A stretch of DNA of 64,000 nt from contig JBEVVG010000001.1 in the NCBI GenBank assembly GCA_040507225.1, forward strand, positions 496,001 to 560,000. Reading direction: 5' to 3'. This document shows, one piece after another, positions 36,545-46,045 of the stretch. A program made the position numbers and the translations under genes. Source of the DNA: Thiodiazotropha sp040507225 (GTDB taxonomy: Bacteria > Pseudomonadota > Gammaproteobacteria > Chromatiales > Chromatiaceae). Positions within the stretch are counted from its first letter, which is position 1. Each line of letters opens with the position of its first letter. The notes under the pieces are model-generated. The model saw only the letters and a program-made list of their open reading frames with translations, ran no database searches and was not told the DNA's origin.

Positions 36545-36556
36545 CCCCCCCCCCCC
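36545..36556 (+). repeat. Homopolymer of 12 C residues
   Basis: An uninterrupted run of twelve C bases starts 16 nt after the EamA stop codon. Tracts of this length are slippage-prone in replication and sequencing. It lies outside any coding frame I accept, so phase variation of a protein is not supported. Confidence 0.9.
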
Positions 36557-36670
36557 AGGACCCTGACCAGCCAGAAATTTTGAGATGCGCCTGGCGGAGT
36601 CGCCGTTTGCTCATGCCAGGAGTATCAACGACAGGGTGCTACGGCTCTGGTGGTGACGATACTGCCCACA

Positions 36671-36699
36671 GGGCCTGTCGGTTCCGTATGAACAGGCCC
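36671..36699. terminator. Hairpin between convergent EamA and DUF2934 genes
   Basis: GGGCCTGT (36671-36678) and ACAGGCCC (36692-36699) form an 8-bp stem with a 13-nt loop, 17 nt beyond the DUF2934 stop. It may serve both strands. No T tract. Confidence 0.45.
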
Positions 36700-36716
36700 A
36701 ACCGTGGTGAAGCAGG

Positions 36717-37010
36717 CTAACCCTTGCTCAGCATATCATCGATGAACTTCTCACATTCGAGCCAATCATCAACGTCATATCCCGGTTCGAAGTTGCGGGA
36801 TTCAGCACGGTAGAAGGCCATGGTGGCAATCATTTCGTAGCGTTCCCGCGGACTGACCGTTGTCTTGGGAGTTGCAGCCTTTTTGCTGACGCGCTTTTTC
36901 GCGACGGTCTTCTTGGAGGTGACTTTTTTCTTGGCAACCGCTTTCTTCTTACTGGCTGCCTTCTTCTTGACGACCTTTTTTGCGCTCTCTTCTTCCGGCT
37001 TCTTAACCAC
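36717..37010 (-). CDS. Lysine-rich DUF2934 protein (H1-like tail)
   Basis: A 97-residue very basic protein. Residues 1-50 are built of Lys/Ala/Val repeats (KKKAASKKKAVAKKK, SKKTVAKKRVSKKAA), similar to histone H1-like bacterial tails. Residues 54-97 form a DUF2934 module (RERYEMIATMAFYRAESRNF and DDWLECEKFIDDML). A role in DNA or nucleic-acid binding is plausible from composition; DUF2934 itself has no established function. The gene stands alone with an AT-rich upstream region. Confidence 0.85.
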   Translation of the reverse strand: MVKKPEEESAKKVVKKKAASKKKAVAKKKVTSKKTVAKKRVSKKAATPKTTVSPRERYEMIATMAFYRAESRNFEPGYDVDDWLECEKFIDDMLSKG

Positions 37011-37289
37011 AGTTTTCTCCCCCGTTAATTGATATTTATAATTTAGATGTGTCGTTTGACTGGATGTCGCTTAATGCTGATTTATAGTGTTTCAAATGAC
37101 AGATGTCCAGTTCGGGATTTCCGGCTTCCGACGGGTTGCACATGACGGGCAGAAGCCTGCGCCTGCTGGGAGAGCAGGAAACCTCCCGGGCACACCAAAA
37201 TGGTTCGCTATAATCCCATCGGCAAGCACCTGCGCACCAATTGTGCCCGTTTCAAACGCGCCAGTGCATGTTTTTGGTACTTGCCCGTT

Positions 37290-38924
37290 TCAGGTGATGA
37301 CGCTCGGTTCGCTGCGTCCGGTTCGTGTTTCGATTTGCGCCAGGTCCAGGGCAATCGCCACCAGTCCGCGCATCACATCCTGGGTGGCGTTCATCTGCTT
37401 GGAAGGATCGGGTTCATAGGCCTCGAGATAGACTCTGAGGGTTGCCCCCTGTGTACCGGTTCCGGAGAGCCGATAGACGATGCGCGAACCGTCGCTAAAA
37501 CCAATGCGTATGCCCTGTTTGTCGGAACGGCTTCCGTCGACCGGATCGGTGTAAGAAAAATTATCCGCGTACTCCACCTCATAGCCGTCCAGCAACTGTC
37601 CGGGCAGGTCGCCGAGTTTGTCTTCCAGTGCCTGCATCAATCCCTGCGCCGAGGCTTGATCGATCGCTTCATAGTCGTAGCGGGTGTAGTAGTTACGACC
37701 GTAGGCTTTCCAGTGATCGCGCACGATGCTCTCCACGGGCTGCTGTTTAATGGCCAGCAGATTGAGCCAGAACAGCACTGCCCAGAGTCCGTCTTTTTCA
37801 CGGATATGACTGGAACCGGTGCCGAAACTCTCTTCCCCGCAGAGTGTGATCTTGCCCGCGTCGAGCAGGTTGCCGAAGAATTTCCATCCGGTGGGGGTTT
37901 CAAAACACTCCAGACCCAGACGCGCCGCGACCCGGTCGGCGGCCTGGCTGGTGGGCATCGAGCGCGCGACGCCGCTGATCCCGGATGAATAGCCTTTGAC
38001 CAGATGCGCATTCGCCGCCATGACCGCGAGACTGTCGCTGGGGGTGACGAAGAAATCGTGTCCCAGGATCATGTTGCGATCACCGTCACCATCCGAGGCG
38101 GCGCCAAAGTCGACGCCCTGAGGACCGCTGGTGAGCGCCACCAGTTCATGGGCGTGAACCAGGTTCGGATCGGGATGCCCGCCGCCGAAATCGACCAGTG
38201 GAACACCGTTGATGACGGTGCCCGGTTCGGCGCCGAGTCGTTCTTCCAGGATGTGCTTGGCATAAGGTCCGGTGATCGCGTGCATGGCATCAAAGCGCAT
38301 GCTGAAGGCACCGGAGTTGAACAACTGGTGGATCCGGTCGAAATCGAAAAGCTGGGCCATCAGGTCGGCATAGTCTTCAACTGAATCGATGACCTGTACC
38401 GTCATTTCGCCGAGACTCTGTTCACCAGTGGCACCAAGATCCAGATCCGGGGTGTTGACGATCCGGTATTCGCTGAGGCTCTTGGTTCGGGCGAAGATTG
38501 CCTCAGTGACGGATTCCGGGGCAGGGCCGCCATTCGGAGTGTTGAACTTGATGCCGAAGTCTTCCTCCGGCCCTCCGGGATTGTGACTGGCCGAGAGGAT
38601 GATGCCGCCATTGGCCTCATACTTGCGGATCACGCAGGACGCGGCCGGAGTGGACAGCAGGCCGTCACGCCCCACCAGGACCCGGGATACCCCGTGTGCC
38701 GCCGCCATGCGGATGATGATCTGAATCGCCTCGAGGTTGTAATAGCGCCCGTCGCCACCCAGTACCAGGACTCCGCCCCGAAGCTCAGTCTGGCTGTCGA
38801 AAATTGCCTGGACGAAATTCTCGAGGTAGTGAGGTGTCTGAAACACCTTGACTTTTTTGCGTAATCCTGAAGTTCCAGGGCGCTGATCATCGAAAGGTTG
38901 GGTTGCTTGGGTGGTGATTTCCAT
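37290..38924 (-). CDS. pgm: Alpha-D-phosphoglucomutase
   Basis: A 544-residue phosphohexomutase interconverting glucose 1-phosphate and glucose 6-phosphate, linking glycogen, sugar-nucleotide and glycolytic pools. It starts with the PGM1-type PGTSGLRKKV, the phosphoserine loop is SASHNPGGPEEDFGIKFN, the metal loop DGDGDRN (ASDGDGDRNMILG), and the sugar loop CGEESFGTGSSHIREKDG. The ATG at 38924 fits family length; upstream codons in frame are not PGM-like. The 279-bp gap beyond its stop, toward DUF2934, contains no gene. Confidence 0.95.
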   Translation of the reverse strand: MEITTQATQPFDDQRPGTSGLRKKVKVFQTPHYLENFVQAIFDSQTELRGGVLVLGGDGRYYNLEAIQIIIRMAAAHGVSRVLVGRDGLLSTPAASCVIRKYEANGGIILSASHNPGGPEEDFGIKFNTPNGGPAPESVTEAIFARTKSLSEYRIVNTPDLDLGATGEQSLGEMTVQVIDSVEDYADLMAQLFDFDRIHQLFNSGAFSMRFDAMHAITGPYAKHILEERLGAEPGTVINGVPLVDFGGGHPDPNLVHAHELVALTSGPQGVDFGAASDGDGDRNMILGHDFFVTPSDSLAVMAANAHLVKGYSSGISGVARSMPTSQAADRVAARLGLECFETPTGWKFFGNLLDAGKITLCGEESFGTGSSHIREKDGLWAVLFWLNLLAIKQQPVESIVRDHWKAYGRNYYTRYDYEAIDQASAQGLMQALEDKLGDLPGQLLDGYEVEYADNFSYTDPVDGSRSDKQGIRIGFSDGSRIVYRLSGTGTQGATLRVYLEAYEPDPSKQMNATQDVMRGLVAIALDLAQIETRTGRSEPSVIT

Positions 38925-39188
38925 GGTACTCGGTACTGATCTTGAGTTATGCGGAGTTGACACACTATTCAACCATACCTGCCCGGTCGAGTTGAAGCGC
39001 CAAATGATACGGCTGGCGGGAGAGTGGCTGGAGCCAGCCATTCTGTGCGGCAGATAACTGACCCGGGCGTATTCCGTGTTAGAATCCGACCCCGGAATTG
39101 GATTCCCCGACAGGTTCTCTAAATGATGCCTGGCAGGGTGAGGGGCAACAATTGGTTCACAAGATACACCACAGACAGGATCGTTAGG

Positions 39189-40640
39189 ATGTCTTCAAAC
39201 AAATTTCACAGGGCCTTTGTATTCCAGGCTCAGGCCATTGCCGTCTTCGGCTTGCTTTCTGTACCTGTCAGCAGTGACGCCGGAGAGTGGATCATTTCGC
39301 CTGCCATTGCGATCGACCATCTGTGGACCGACAACTCCCTGCTTTCCAGCGAGGATCCGCAAAACGAGTCGATCACCCGGGTCCGGCCGAGTCTGTCAGT
39401 CTACAAGGAAGGTGCGCGGGGTAACGTGGATTTCAACTATGCACCGGAATACCGTTATTACTGGGAGGAGACACAGGCCAATGAAACCATTCACCTGCTG
39501 AGAACCAGCGGAAATCTGGAGGTGATGGAAAACCATTTGTTCGTCGATGCCTGGGCCACTTCGGACCAAACCCAGCTCTCATCCAGCAGAAGCAGCCCGG
39601 ATGGCCTGACCGGCACCTCGGAGGCGATCGACTACTACACCATGGGCGTCAGCCCGTACTACACCACCCGGTTTGGCAATACCAGCGTACTCGAGGCCCG
39701 TTACTCCGCTGATACCGTGAATTACGACAACGATGAGGCCGTCGACAGCAAGTCCCAGTCCGTCGATGTGGTGCTTGGAAGCGGTACCTACACTGTGTCC
39801 CACGCCTGGGAACTGGCTGCCAGCCATACGGTCGAGGACTTCAGCAGTAACCCGGAAGACAACAAGATTTCCCGCTTCAGAGGTGAATACATACAGCAGC
39901 TGTCCCGGCGCTGGGCATTGGCGTTCGCCGCAGGTTACGAGGATTTCCAGCTGGTGCTGGGCGATGATGTGGATGGGGAACTCTGGTCCGCCGGCATCAT
40001 CTTCACCCCCAGCAACCGCACCCGCCTGGCCCTGGGAGGCGGCGAGCGGGCCTTTGGCGACGATTACTACCTGGATTTCCAACATCAGGGCGCCTTTACC
40101 GTGTGGCGAATGAATTTTCACCGTGACTACATCAGTGCGCGGGACGAGGCCACCGCGGAAACCCTGTTTCAGCGTCAGGACGAGTTCGGCAATCTGGTTC
40201 GGGACGCGGTACTGGACAATCCACCCCCCATGATTGCAAACGGGGTGTCCACCCTGAGTGCGGAGTATTACGAGATGGATCACCTGTCCGGATCCGTGAC
40301 CTTCCGTTCCACCCGCACCCAACTGACCCTGCGGGCCTCTCTGATCAAACGGGATTATCCGACTGACTCGAATGTGGATACCCGGGACGTCAGTACCAGT
40401 GTGGCCTTCTCACGGGTGATCAGCCGGACATTCACCGGAATTGCACGGGTACTGTGGGATGATCACGAGGACGAGGTACAGAATTACCGGCAGTGGGCCG
40501 CCTTGCTGGGCGTCAATTACCGTCTCGGTCCGGACTCAATGATCACGACCAGCGTGACCCACCTCGAACGTGATTCCGACGTGGAACTGGGTTCTTATGA
40601 TGAAAATCGTGCAGGTGTTGGTTTTGTAACAACATTTTGA
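39189..40640 (+). CDS. Outer-membrane beta-barrel protein, function unknown
   Basis: A 483-residue exported protein with a signal peptide ending near SSDAG (about residues 25-32). The rest is rich in alternating polar/aromatic strands (VDFNYAPEYRYYWEET, LTLRASLIKRDYPT, GVNYRLGPDSMITTSVTH) and ends in a C-terminal Phe, the usual OMP assembly signal. It resembles barrel proteins annotated near exopolysaccharide/PEP-CTERM loci, but I see no such genes here. The ATG at 39189 follows TTAGG. Function cannot be assigned. Confidence 0.8.
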   Translation: MSSNKFHRAFVFQAQAIAVFGLLSVPVSSDAGEWIISPAIAIDHLWTDNSLLSSEDPQNESITRVRPSLSVYKEGARGNVDFNYAPEYRYYWEETQANETIHLLRTSGNLEVMENHLFVDAWATSDQTQLSSSRSSPDGLTGTSEAIDYYTMGVSPYYTTRFGNTSVLEARYSADTVNYDNDEAVDSKSQSVDVVLGSGTYTVSHAWELAASHTVEDFSSNPEDNKISRFRGEYIQQLSRRWALAFAAGYEDFQLVLGDDVDGELWSAGIIFTPSNRTRLALGGGERAFGDDYYLDFQHQGAFTVWRMNFHRDYISARDEATAETLFQRQDEFGNLVRDAVLDNPPPMIANGVSTLSAEYYEMDHLSGSVTFRSTRTQLTLRASLIKRDYPTDSNVDTRDVSTSVAFSRVISRTFTGIARVLWDDHEDEVQNYRQWAALLGVNYRLGPDSMITTSVTHLERDSDVELGSYDENRAGVGFVTTF

Positions 40641-40904
40641 TGATATTCAATCCTGCGCGAGCGCCTCGAAATGGGGGCGACCCGCCCAGGACTTGAATTT
40701 CAACCCTTCCATCCCCATCTCACATGCCTGAATAAAACACTGTTGCAGACTACTCCGGGCGGTATTGAAGCTCACGCGACCGGCGGGCGGTCCGCTCGAA
40801 GGCAACAGGTGCAACATGACTGCGGCGCGGATTGCCTGGGGCCATCCCTGGCGCATGCAGCGGAACTTCCTACCACCATTACAAGACAGAGGCTCATCTC
40901 AACC

Positions 40905-42809
40905 ATGACCGTCGAAGCGCAAAAGGAAACCCTGGATTTTCAGGCAGAAGTCAGCCAGGTACTCAACCTTGTCATTCGTTCTCTCTACAGCAACAAGGAG
41001 ATCTTTCTACGTGAACTCATCTCCAACGCCTCGGATGCTGCCGAAAAGTTGCGATTCGAGGCGCTGACCGACGAAGCGCTGTACGAGGAGGATACGGAAC
41101 TCCGGGTCCGTGTGACGTATGACAAAGAGGCCGGCACCCTGACCATTTCCGACAACGGAATCGGCATGAACCGGCAGGAAGTGACCGACACCATCGGCAC
41201 CATCGCGAGTTCCGGCACGCGCAAGTTCTTCGAGGCAATGTCCGGTGATCAGGCTGAGGACAGCGAACTGATCGGACAGTTCGGGGTGGGTTTTTACTCT
41301 GCATTCATCGTCGCCGACAAGGTGACCCTGCTGACCCGACGGGCAGGCCTGGGTCACGAGCACGGGGTGCGATGGGAATCCGAAGGTCAGGGTTCGTACA
41401 GCATTGAAAATGTGGACAAGCCGGGACGCGGAACGGATGTGATACTGCATCTGCGCGAGGACGAGCAGGAGTTTCTGGAAGGATTCCGACTGCGCAGTGT
41501 GATCTCGAAATTCTCCGACCACATCACGTTGCCGGTGGAGATGCTCAAGGAACAGCATGGCGATGAAGAGAGGCCTGAAGCCCCGGAATACGAACGGGTC
41601 AACACAGGTACCGCATTGTGGATGAAAAGCCGCAATGAGATCAGCGACGAGGAATACAACGAATTCTACCGTCATGTATCCCATGATTTCGAGGATCCCC
41701 TGTTGCATGTCCACAACCGTGTGGAAGGCAGCAACGAATATACGGCCCTGCTGTATGTGCCCCAACGGGCTCCCTTCGACCTCTGGGACCGGGACCAGAA
41801 ACACGGTGTGAAACTCTTCGTGCGCCGGGTCTTCATCATGGACGAAGCGGAGAAGCTGATGCCGCGCTATCTGCGGTTTGTCAAAGGTATCGTGGATTCC
41901 GACGATCTGCCCCTGAATGTCTCCCGTGAAATTCTCCAGCACAATCGCAAGATCGATACCATTCGCCAGGCCAACGTCAAACGTGTGCTTGGGGCCCTGG
42001 AGAAACTGGCGGAGAACGATGCGGAGAAGTACCTGGAATTCTGGAAGAATTTCGGCAAGGTGATGAAAGAGGGTCCGGCTGAGGATTACCCCAACAAGGA
42101 CCGTATCGCCGGATTGCTGCGCTTTGCCTCCACCCACCAGGACGACGATGAACAGAAGGTGTCCCTGGCCGATTACCTCTCGCGAATGCCAGAGGGTCAG
42201 GAGAAGATTTACTACATCACCGCCGACACCCCCGCAGCGGCCCGATACAGCCCCCACCTGGAACTCCTGAAGAAGAAAGGCATCGAGGTATTGCTGCTCT
42301 CCGATCGGGTGGACGAGTGGCTCGTCACGAGCCTGACCGAATTCGAGGGCAAACCTCTGCAATCCGTGGCCAAGGGTGAACTCGACCTGGGTGACCTGGA
42401 GGACAAGGAGGAGCAGGAGCAGCAGGAGAAACAGGCGGAACAGCACAAGCCGCTGCTGGAGCGTATGACCACGGTCCTCGAGGATTCGATCAAGGAGATC
42501 CGGGTGAGTCACCGTCTGACCGACTCGCCCGCCTGTCTGGTGGTGGAGGACTACGATATGAGCGCGAATCTGGCCCGGGTGCTCAAGTCCGTCGGCCAGG
42601 ATGCGCCGCAGACCAAACCGATCATGGAGATCAACGCCTCCCACCCCCTGGTTGAGCGACTCGAGCAGGAGTCTGACGATGAGCGGTTCGGTGATCTGGC
42701 CAAGGTTCTGTTTGATCAGGCGCAGCTGGCCGAGGGGGGGCAGTTGGACGATCCCGCCGCCTTCGTCCGGCGTCTGAACACCCTGATGCTTAATCTGGCC
42801 GGTAACTGA
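40905..42809 (+). CDS. htpG: HtpG, bacterial Hsp90 chaperone
   Basis: A 634-residue ATP-dependent cytosolic chaperone. The GHKL ATPase shows FLRELISNASDAAEKLRF, DNGIGM, GTIASSGTRKF and GQFGVGFYSAF. The middle domain carries the catalytic Arg region NVSREILQ. The C-terminal dimerisation domain follows a charged Glu/Gln-rich linker near 505-525. The ATG at 40905 is the family start; the frame extends upstream but is not conserved. A long perfect hairpin follows the stop. Confidence 0.97.
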   Translation: MTVEAQKETLDFQAEVSQVLNLVIRSLYSNKEIFLRELISNASDAAEKLRFEALTDEALYEEDTELRVRVTYDKEAGTLTISDNGIGMNRQEVTDTIGTIASSGTRKFFEAMSGDQAEDSELIGQFGVGFYSAFIVADKVTLLTRRAGLGHEHGVRWESEGQGSYSIENVDKPGRGTDVILHLREDEQEFLEGFRLRSVISKFSDHITLPVEMLKEQHGDEERPEAPEYERVNTGTALWMKSRNEISDEEYNEFYRHVSHDFEDPLLHVHNRVEGSNEYTALLYVPQRAPFDLWDRDQKHGVKLFVRRVFIMDEAEKLMPRYLRFVKGIVDSDDLPLNVSREILQHNRKIDTIRQANVKRVLGALEKLAENDAEKYLEFWKNFGKVMKEGPAEDYPNKDRIAGLLRFASTHQDDDEQKVSLADYLSRMPEGQEKIYYITADTPAAARYSPHLELLKKKGIEVLLLSDRVDEWLVTSLTEFEGKPLQSVAKGELDLGDLEDKEEQEQQEKQAEQHKPLLERMTTVLEDSIKEIRVSHRLTDSPACLVVEDYDMSANLARVLKSVGQDAPQTKPIMEINASHPLVERLEQESDDERFGDLAKVLFDQAQLAEGGQLDDPAAFVRRLNTLMLNLAGN

Positions 42810-42833
42810 GCGAGATTTTGTCAGTCTGACCGT

Positions 42834-42866
42834 GATCCACCCATTCGTGGTGCGAATGGGTGGATC
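42834..42866 (+). terminator. Perfect 14-bp hairpin after htpG
   Basis: Two 14-nt arms (42834-42847 and 42853-42866) are exact inverted complements around the loop TGGTG. GGTT follows, not a real T tract. It is the probable htpG transcript end. The remaining sequence to adk contains no gene. Confidence 0.6.
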
Positions 42867-43091
42867 GGTTCTCCCGGCAATCGCAAATCACCCGGGTGCG
42901 CAACAGACCATAAAGCATCTGTATCCTCCCATTGATAGCCTCAACTGGTTTCACCGGAATCGGCATGGTAACGTCGGTCAGCCTCCACCGGAATCCAGAC
43001 GCAAGATGCATGGGTTCGCGCAAGCGACGGGTGGATTGTCAACCACCGGGATATAGTCCGGATCGATGAATAACAACCGAGGAGAGAGAAC

Positions 43092-43736
43092 ATGCGCGTA
43101 ATACTGCTTGGCGGACCAGGCGCCGGTAAGGGCACTCAGGCCAACTACATCAAGGAAAAATACCAGATCCCCCAGATCTCCACCGGCGATATGCTCAGAG
43201 CACACGTCAAGGCAGGATCCGAACTCGGAGTGGCTGCGAAGAAAATCATGGATGAGGGTGGCTTGGTCTCGGACGACATCATCATGGGCATGGTGAAGGA
43301 ACGGATCACCCAGGATGACTGCAAGAACGGCTACCTGTTCGACGGTTTTCCCCGCACTATCCCCCAGGCAGAGGCCCTCAAAGAAGCGGGTGTTCCGGTT
43401 GACGCGGTGGTGGAGATCGACGTGCCCGATGAGGAGATCATCAAGCGCATGTCCGGTCGGCGCGTCCATCTTGCCTCGGGGCGCACCTACCATGTGGTGT
43501 TCAATCCACCCAAGGTGGAAGGTAAAGACGATGAGACCGGCGAGGACCTGATTCAGCGTGACGATGACCAGGAAGAGACCGTCAAGGCTCGTCTTAAGGT
43601 CTATCACGACCAGACGGAGCCGCTGATCTCCTTCTACACCAAAGAAGCGGAAGCGGGCGCCTGCAAGTACGTCAAAATCAACGGCGTGGGCGGCGTGGAC
43701 CAGATTCGCGACCAGATCTTCAGCGGACTCGGATAA
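43092..43736 (+). CDS. adk: Adk, adenylate kinase
   Basis: A 214-residue enzyme interconverting AMP + ATP and 2 ADP. The P-loop GGPGAGKGT is at 8-16, the AMP-binding STGDMLRAHV and GYLFDGFPRT are intact, and the long LID (GRRVHLASGRTYHVVFNPPK) has no zinc cysteines, as in the enterobacterial form. A GAGGAGAGAG ribosome site precedes it. A T-rich terminator follows. Confidence 0.98.
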   Translation: MRVILLGGPGAGKGTQANYIKEKYQIPQISTGDMLRAHVKAGSELGVAAKKIMDEGGLVSDDIIMGMVKERITQDDCKNGYLFDGFPRTIPQAEALKEAGVPVDAVVEIDVPDEEIIKRMSGRRVHLASGRTYHVVFNPPKVEGKDDETGEDLIQRDDDQEETVKARLKVYHDQTEPLISFYTKEAEAGACKYVKINGVGGVDQIRDQIFSGLG

Positions 43737-43774
43737 GTCAGTCGACGATACCCCCGGTTTCACCGGGTTGTGCC

Positions 43775-43814
43775 GAGGCCGTCGGCTGAGATGAATCCGA
43801 CGGCCTCATCTTTT
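43775..43814 (+). terminator. Terminator after adk
   Basis: GAGGCCGTCGG (43775-43785) and CCGACGGCCTC (43797-43807) form an 11-bp stem with an 11-nt loop, followed by ATCTTTT. The following 190 bp up to the thioredoxin gene show no gene; TAAGAT near 43963 could be a -10 box. Confidence 0.75.
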
Positions 43815-44004
43815 CGGCTCAAAAATCATCACCAGTCATGGTGTTCGGAGTGGATGGCGAGGTTCACCCGGGTGCCCTCCGGTGGTTACTGAGCCACTGT
43901 TCAGAGGCCCGATACGGCATGCAAGATGGGCGAATCGGGCAGGCAAAGCGGCACCACATCTGCTAAGATGCTTGCAAATTTATCAATCCGCAAGGGGCTG
44001 CTAA

Positions 44005-44373
44005 GTGGCTGTAATCGAACTGACCAAAGACAACTTCGAATCCACCATCACCGGAAACGGTTTCGTAATCATCGACTTCTGGGCGCCGTGGTGCGGTCCG
44101 TGCCGTTCTTTCGCGCCGACCTATGAAAAGGTTGCCGAAGACCATCCCGATATCGTGTTCGGCAAGGTCAATACCGAAGAAGAACAGGAACTGGCGATGC
44201 ATTTCCAGGTCCGTTCCATCCCAACGCTGATGATTTTCCGTGACAGCATCATCATTTTCTCCCAACCCGGGGCACTGCCCGAGTCCGCATTTCGTGAATT
44301 GCTGGGCAAGGCGGGTGAACTCGACATGGATGAGGTGCGTGCCCAGATCGAGGCCGAGCAGCAAAAAGGCTGA
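44005..44373 (+). CDS. Thioredoxin-fold protein
   Basis: A 122-residue thioredoxin with the active site WAPWCGPC (C30, C33) and the cis-Pro in RSIPTLMIF. It starts at GTG 44005, with AAGGGG upstream. The C-terminal extension (DMDEVRAQIEAEQQKG) is slightly longer and more acidic than TrxA, and VNTEEEQELAMHF resembles the TrxC/stress-type branch; no zinc-binding N-terminus is present. It is a cytoplasmic disulfide reductase. Confidence 0.9.
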   Translation: MAVIELTKDNFESTITGNGFVIIDFWAPWCGPCRSFAPTYEKVAEDHPDIVFGKVNTEEEQELAMHFQVRSIPTLMIFRDSIIIFSQPGALPESAFRELLGKAGELDMDEVRAQIEAEQQKG

Positions 44374-44380
44374 CCGGACC

Positions 44381-44400
44381 GGATGCCGTTGTCGGCATCC
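44381..44400 (+). terminator. Hairpin terminator after thioredoxin gene
   Basis: GGATGCCG, loop TTGT, CGGCATCC: a perfect 8-bp stem 8 nt after the stop, followed by TTCAAA. The T tract is weak. The next 260 bp contain no gene I can support. Confidence 0.6.
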
Positions 44401-44662
44401 TTCAAATACAGCCTGATGGCGCCTGCCACGGAGTGCTGATTCCCCACTGCATTCTCCTGGAGAATCGGCTCAGGCAGGGTACCCGAAGGTGAGTTTCGGG
44501 GCATGGGTGGAAGACCGGACCCAAAGGTGCCCCCCCGGAAATCAGGACTCAGCTCGAGCAATGCCTGCTTGAATGGATCTGCTGGAATCGTCCGTGCGGC
44601 TAAAAGCCGCAGCCTCCATCAACAGACACGACATCAGGTTCATTCACCTCACGCCAATCCCA

Positions 44663-45157
44663 ATGATCAAAAGTCCCGAATATCCCTGGAGCATCAAGCG
44701 GCTGTTCTCCGCGCAGCCGACCGTGGGTATGGTGCTGGACCTGAGTGAAGAGAATTATCGCCTGCTGATGCGCATGGCGCCGGATCTGACGGTCATGTCC
44801 GGACGCGCCCAGTCCTGCCTCGAGCAGGGTATGGATCTGCACCTCGAAATACTCGAGCAGACGCCTTATACCTCCCTGATACACATGACCTACTACTTCA
44901 GTCACAGCGTGGGTGACTACCCGGACCCGGATGCGGAACTCAGGGTTTATCATGATTCCCGTCAGGTGGATGTGGTCGCTCTGCGGCAATCGGCGCTGCC
45001 ATTGGAGAAATGGGGCCGGAATCCCACTGTGCTGCAACGCTGGAGAATCAATCTGTTCCTTTCCAAGTGGCTTCAGTTTTGCCTTGAATCCGGACACCGG
45101 TTCAGCCTGGAGAAGTGCGTTCCCGACGATTGCGTGGCGCTCGGTGAAATTCCCTGA
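44663..45157 (+). CDS. DUF1249 (YqiB-like) protein
   Basis: A 164-residue cytoplasmic protein matching DUF1249: the pattern ENYRLLMRMAPDL, an HMTYYFSHSVG stretch, PDAELRVYHDSRQ and the C-terminal LFLSKWLQFCLESGHRF. The function is unknown. In other gammaproteobacteria the family neighbours genes of cAMP or ADP-ribose metabolism, but not here. The start is uncertain: ATG 44663 begins the conserved part but has a poor ribosome site; the frame is open to 44573. Confidence 0.85.
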   Translation: MIKSPEYPWSIKRLFSAQPTVGMVLDLSEENYRLLMRMAPDLTVMSGRAQSCLEQGMDLHLEILEQTPYTSLIHMTYYFSHSVGDYPDPDAELRVYHDSRQVDVVALRQSALPLEKWGRNPTVLQRWRINLFLSKWLQFCLESGHRFSLEKCVPDDCVALGEIP

Positions 45158-45169
45158 GCCGGGCTCAGG
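45153..45169 (+). terminator. Hairpin at the end of the DUF1249 gene
   Basis: CCTGAGC (45153-45159), loop CGG, GCTCAGG (45163-45169); it overlaps the stop codon. No T tract follows. The 228 bp between it and uvrY hold no gene. Confidence 0.4.
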
Positions 45170-45397
45170 ATCACGGCTCAGGTGGTAGTCTGAATATGAC
45201 CCGGCACCTGGACAGGTCCTAGACAGATACCGGCTGAATCTGGCCTGTTACAGGGCTGTCTCAATAACTAAAAGACTCGCCGAGACGGATGGATTGGGGT
45301 AAATTATCCTGCTCGGGACTGTGCCCTGACGGCATTACGGCCGAATGGAAAAAGTCCTCCCAGGGTAGAGGGAAGAGGGACCTGAAGAGATGCAAAA

Positions 45398-46045
45398 ATG
45401 ATAAAAGTTCTGCTGGTTGATGATCATGAATTGATCAGAACCGGAGTCAAGGGAATTCTCGATAATTCTACAGATATAGAGGTGGCGGGCGAGGCTTCAA
45501 GCGGAGAAGAGGCCATCGAACTGGTCAAGAAAACCTCCCCCGATGTGGTCCTGATGGATGTCAACATGCCTGGCATGGGCGGAATCGAGGCAACCCGGCG
45601 GGTATTGCGTGTGAAACCCGATCTCAAGGTCATCGCGCTCACGGTGCTTGACGATGATCCTTTTCCGTCACGCCTGCATGAAGTGGGCGCTATGGGTTTT
45701 CTCACCAAGGGTTGCCCGGCGGATGAAATGCTGCGTGCCATTCGTGCAGTGCACAATGGGCAGTACTACATCGCTTCCGACGTGGCCAGAAAGCACACCC
45801 TGACCGAGTGGCAGGGCAATGCCGATAACCCCTTCAAAGTCCTCTCATCCCGCGAAACCCAGGTACTCCTGCAGATCCTCGAAGGTCAGAAAAACCAGGA
45901 GATCTCGGATATCCTTTCTTTGAGCCCAAAGACCGTCAGCACCTACCGTCAGCGCATTTACGAAAAACTCGATATCAAGAACGATGTCGAATTGACCCGT
46001 CTAGCCTACCGGCACGGCATTCTCAAAGACAGCGACAAGAACTGA
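45398..46045 (+). CDS. uvrY: UvrY/GacA-type response regulator
   Basis: A 215-residue NarL/FixJ regulator: receiver with DDH at 8-10 and phosphoacceptor D54, then a LuxR helix-turn-helix (LSSRETQVLLQILEGQKNQEIS, KTVSTYRQRIYEKL). The VLLVDDHELIRTGV start and DPFPSRLHEVGAMGFLTKG match GacA/UvrY, and the location upstream of uvrC and pgsA is the ancestral one. With BarA/GacS it would activate the Csr/Rsm small RNAs that antagonise CsrA. The sensor kinase is not in this window. It overlaps the UDG gene by 1 nt. Confidence 0.94.
   Translation: MIKVLLVDDHELIRTGVKGILDNSTDIEVAGEASSGEEAIELVKKTSPDVVLMDVNMPGMGGIEATRRVLRVKPDLKVIALTVLDDDPFPSRLHEVGAMGFLTKGCPADEMLRAIRAVHNGQYYIASDVARKHTLTEWQGNADNPFKVLSSRETQVLLQILEGQKNQEISDILSLSPKTVSTYRQRIYEKLDIKNDVELTRLAYRHGILKDSDKN

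Noticed and set aside
41007..42644. 545-codon minus-strand frame opposite htpG
   Set aside because: No domain or motif, fully covered by the well-conserved htpG gene.
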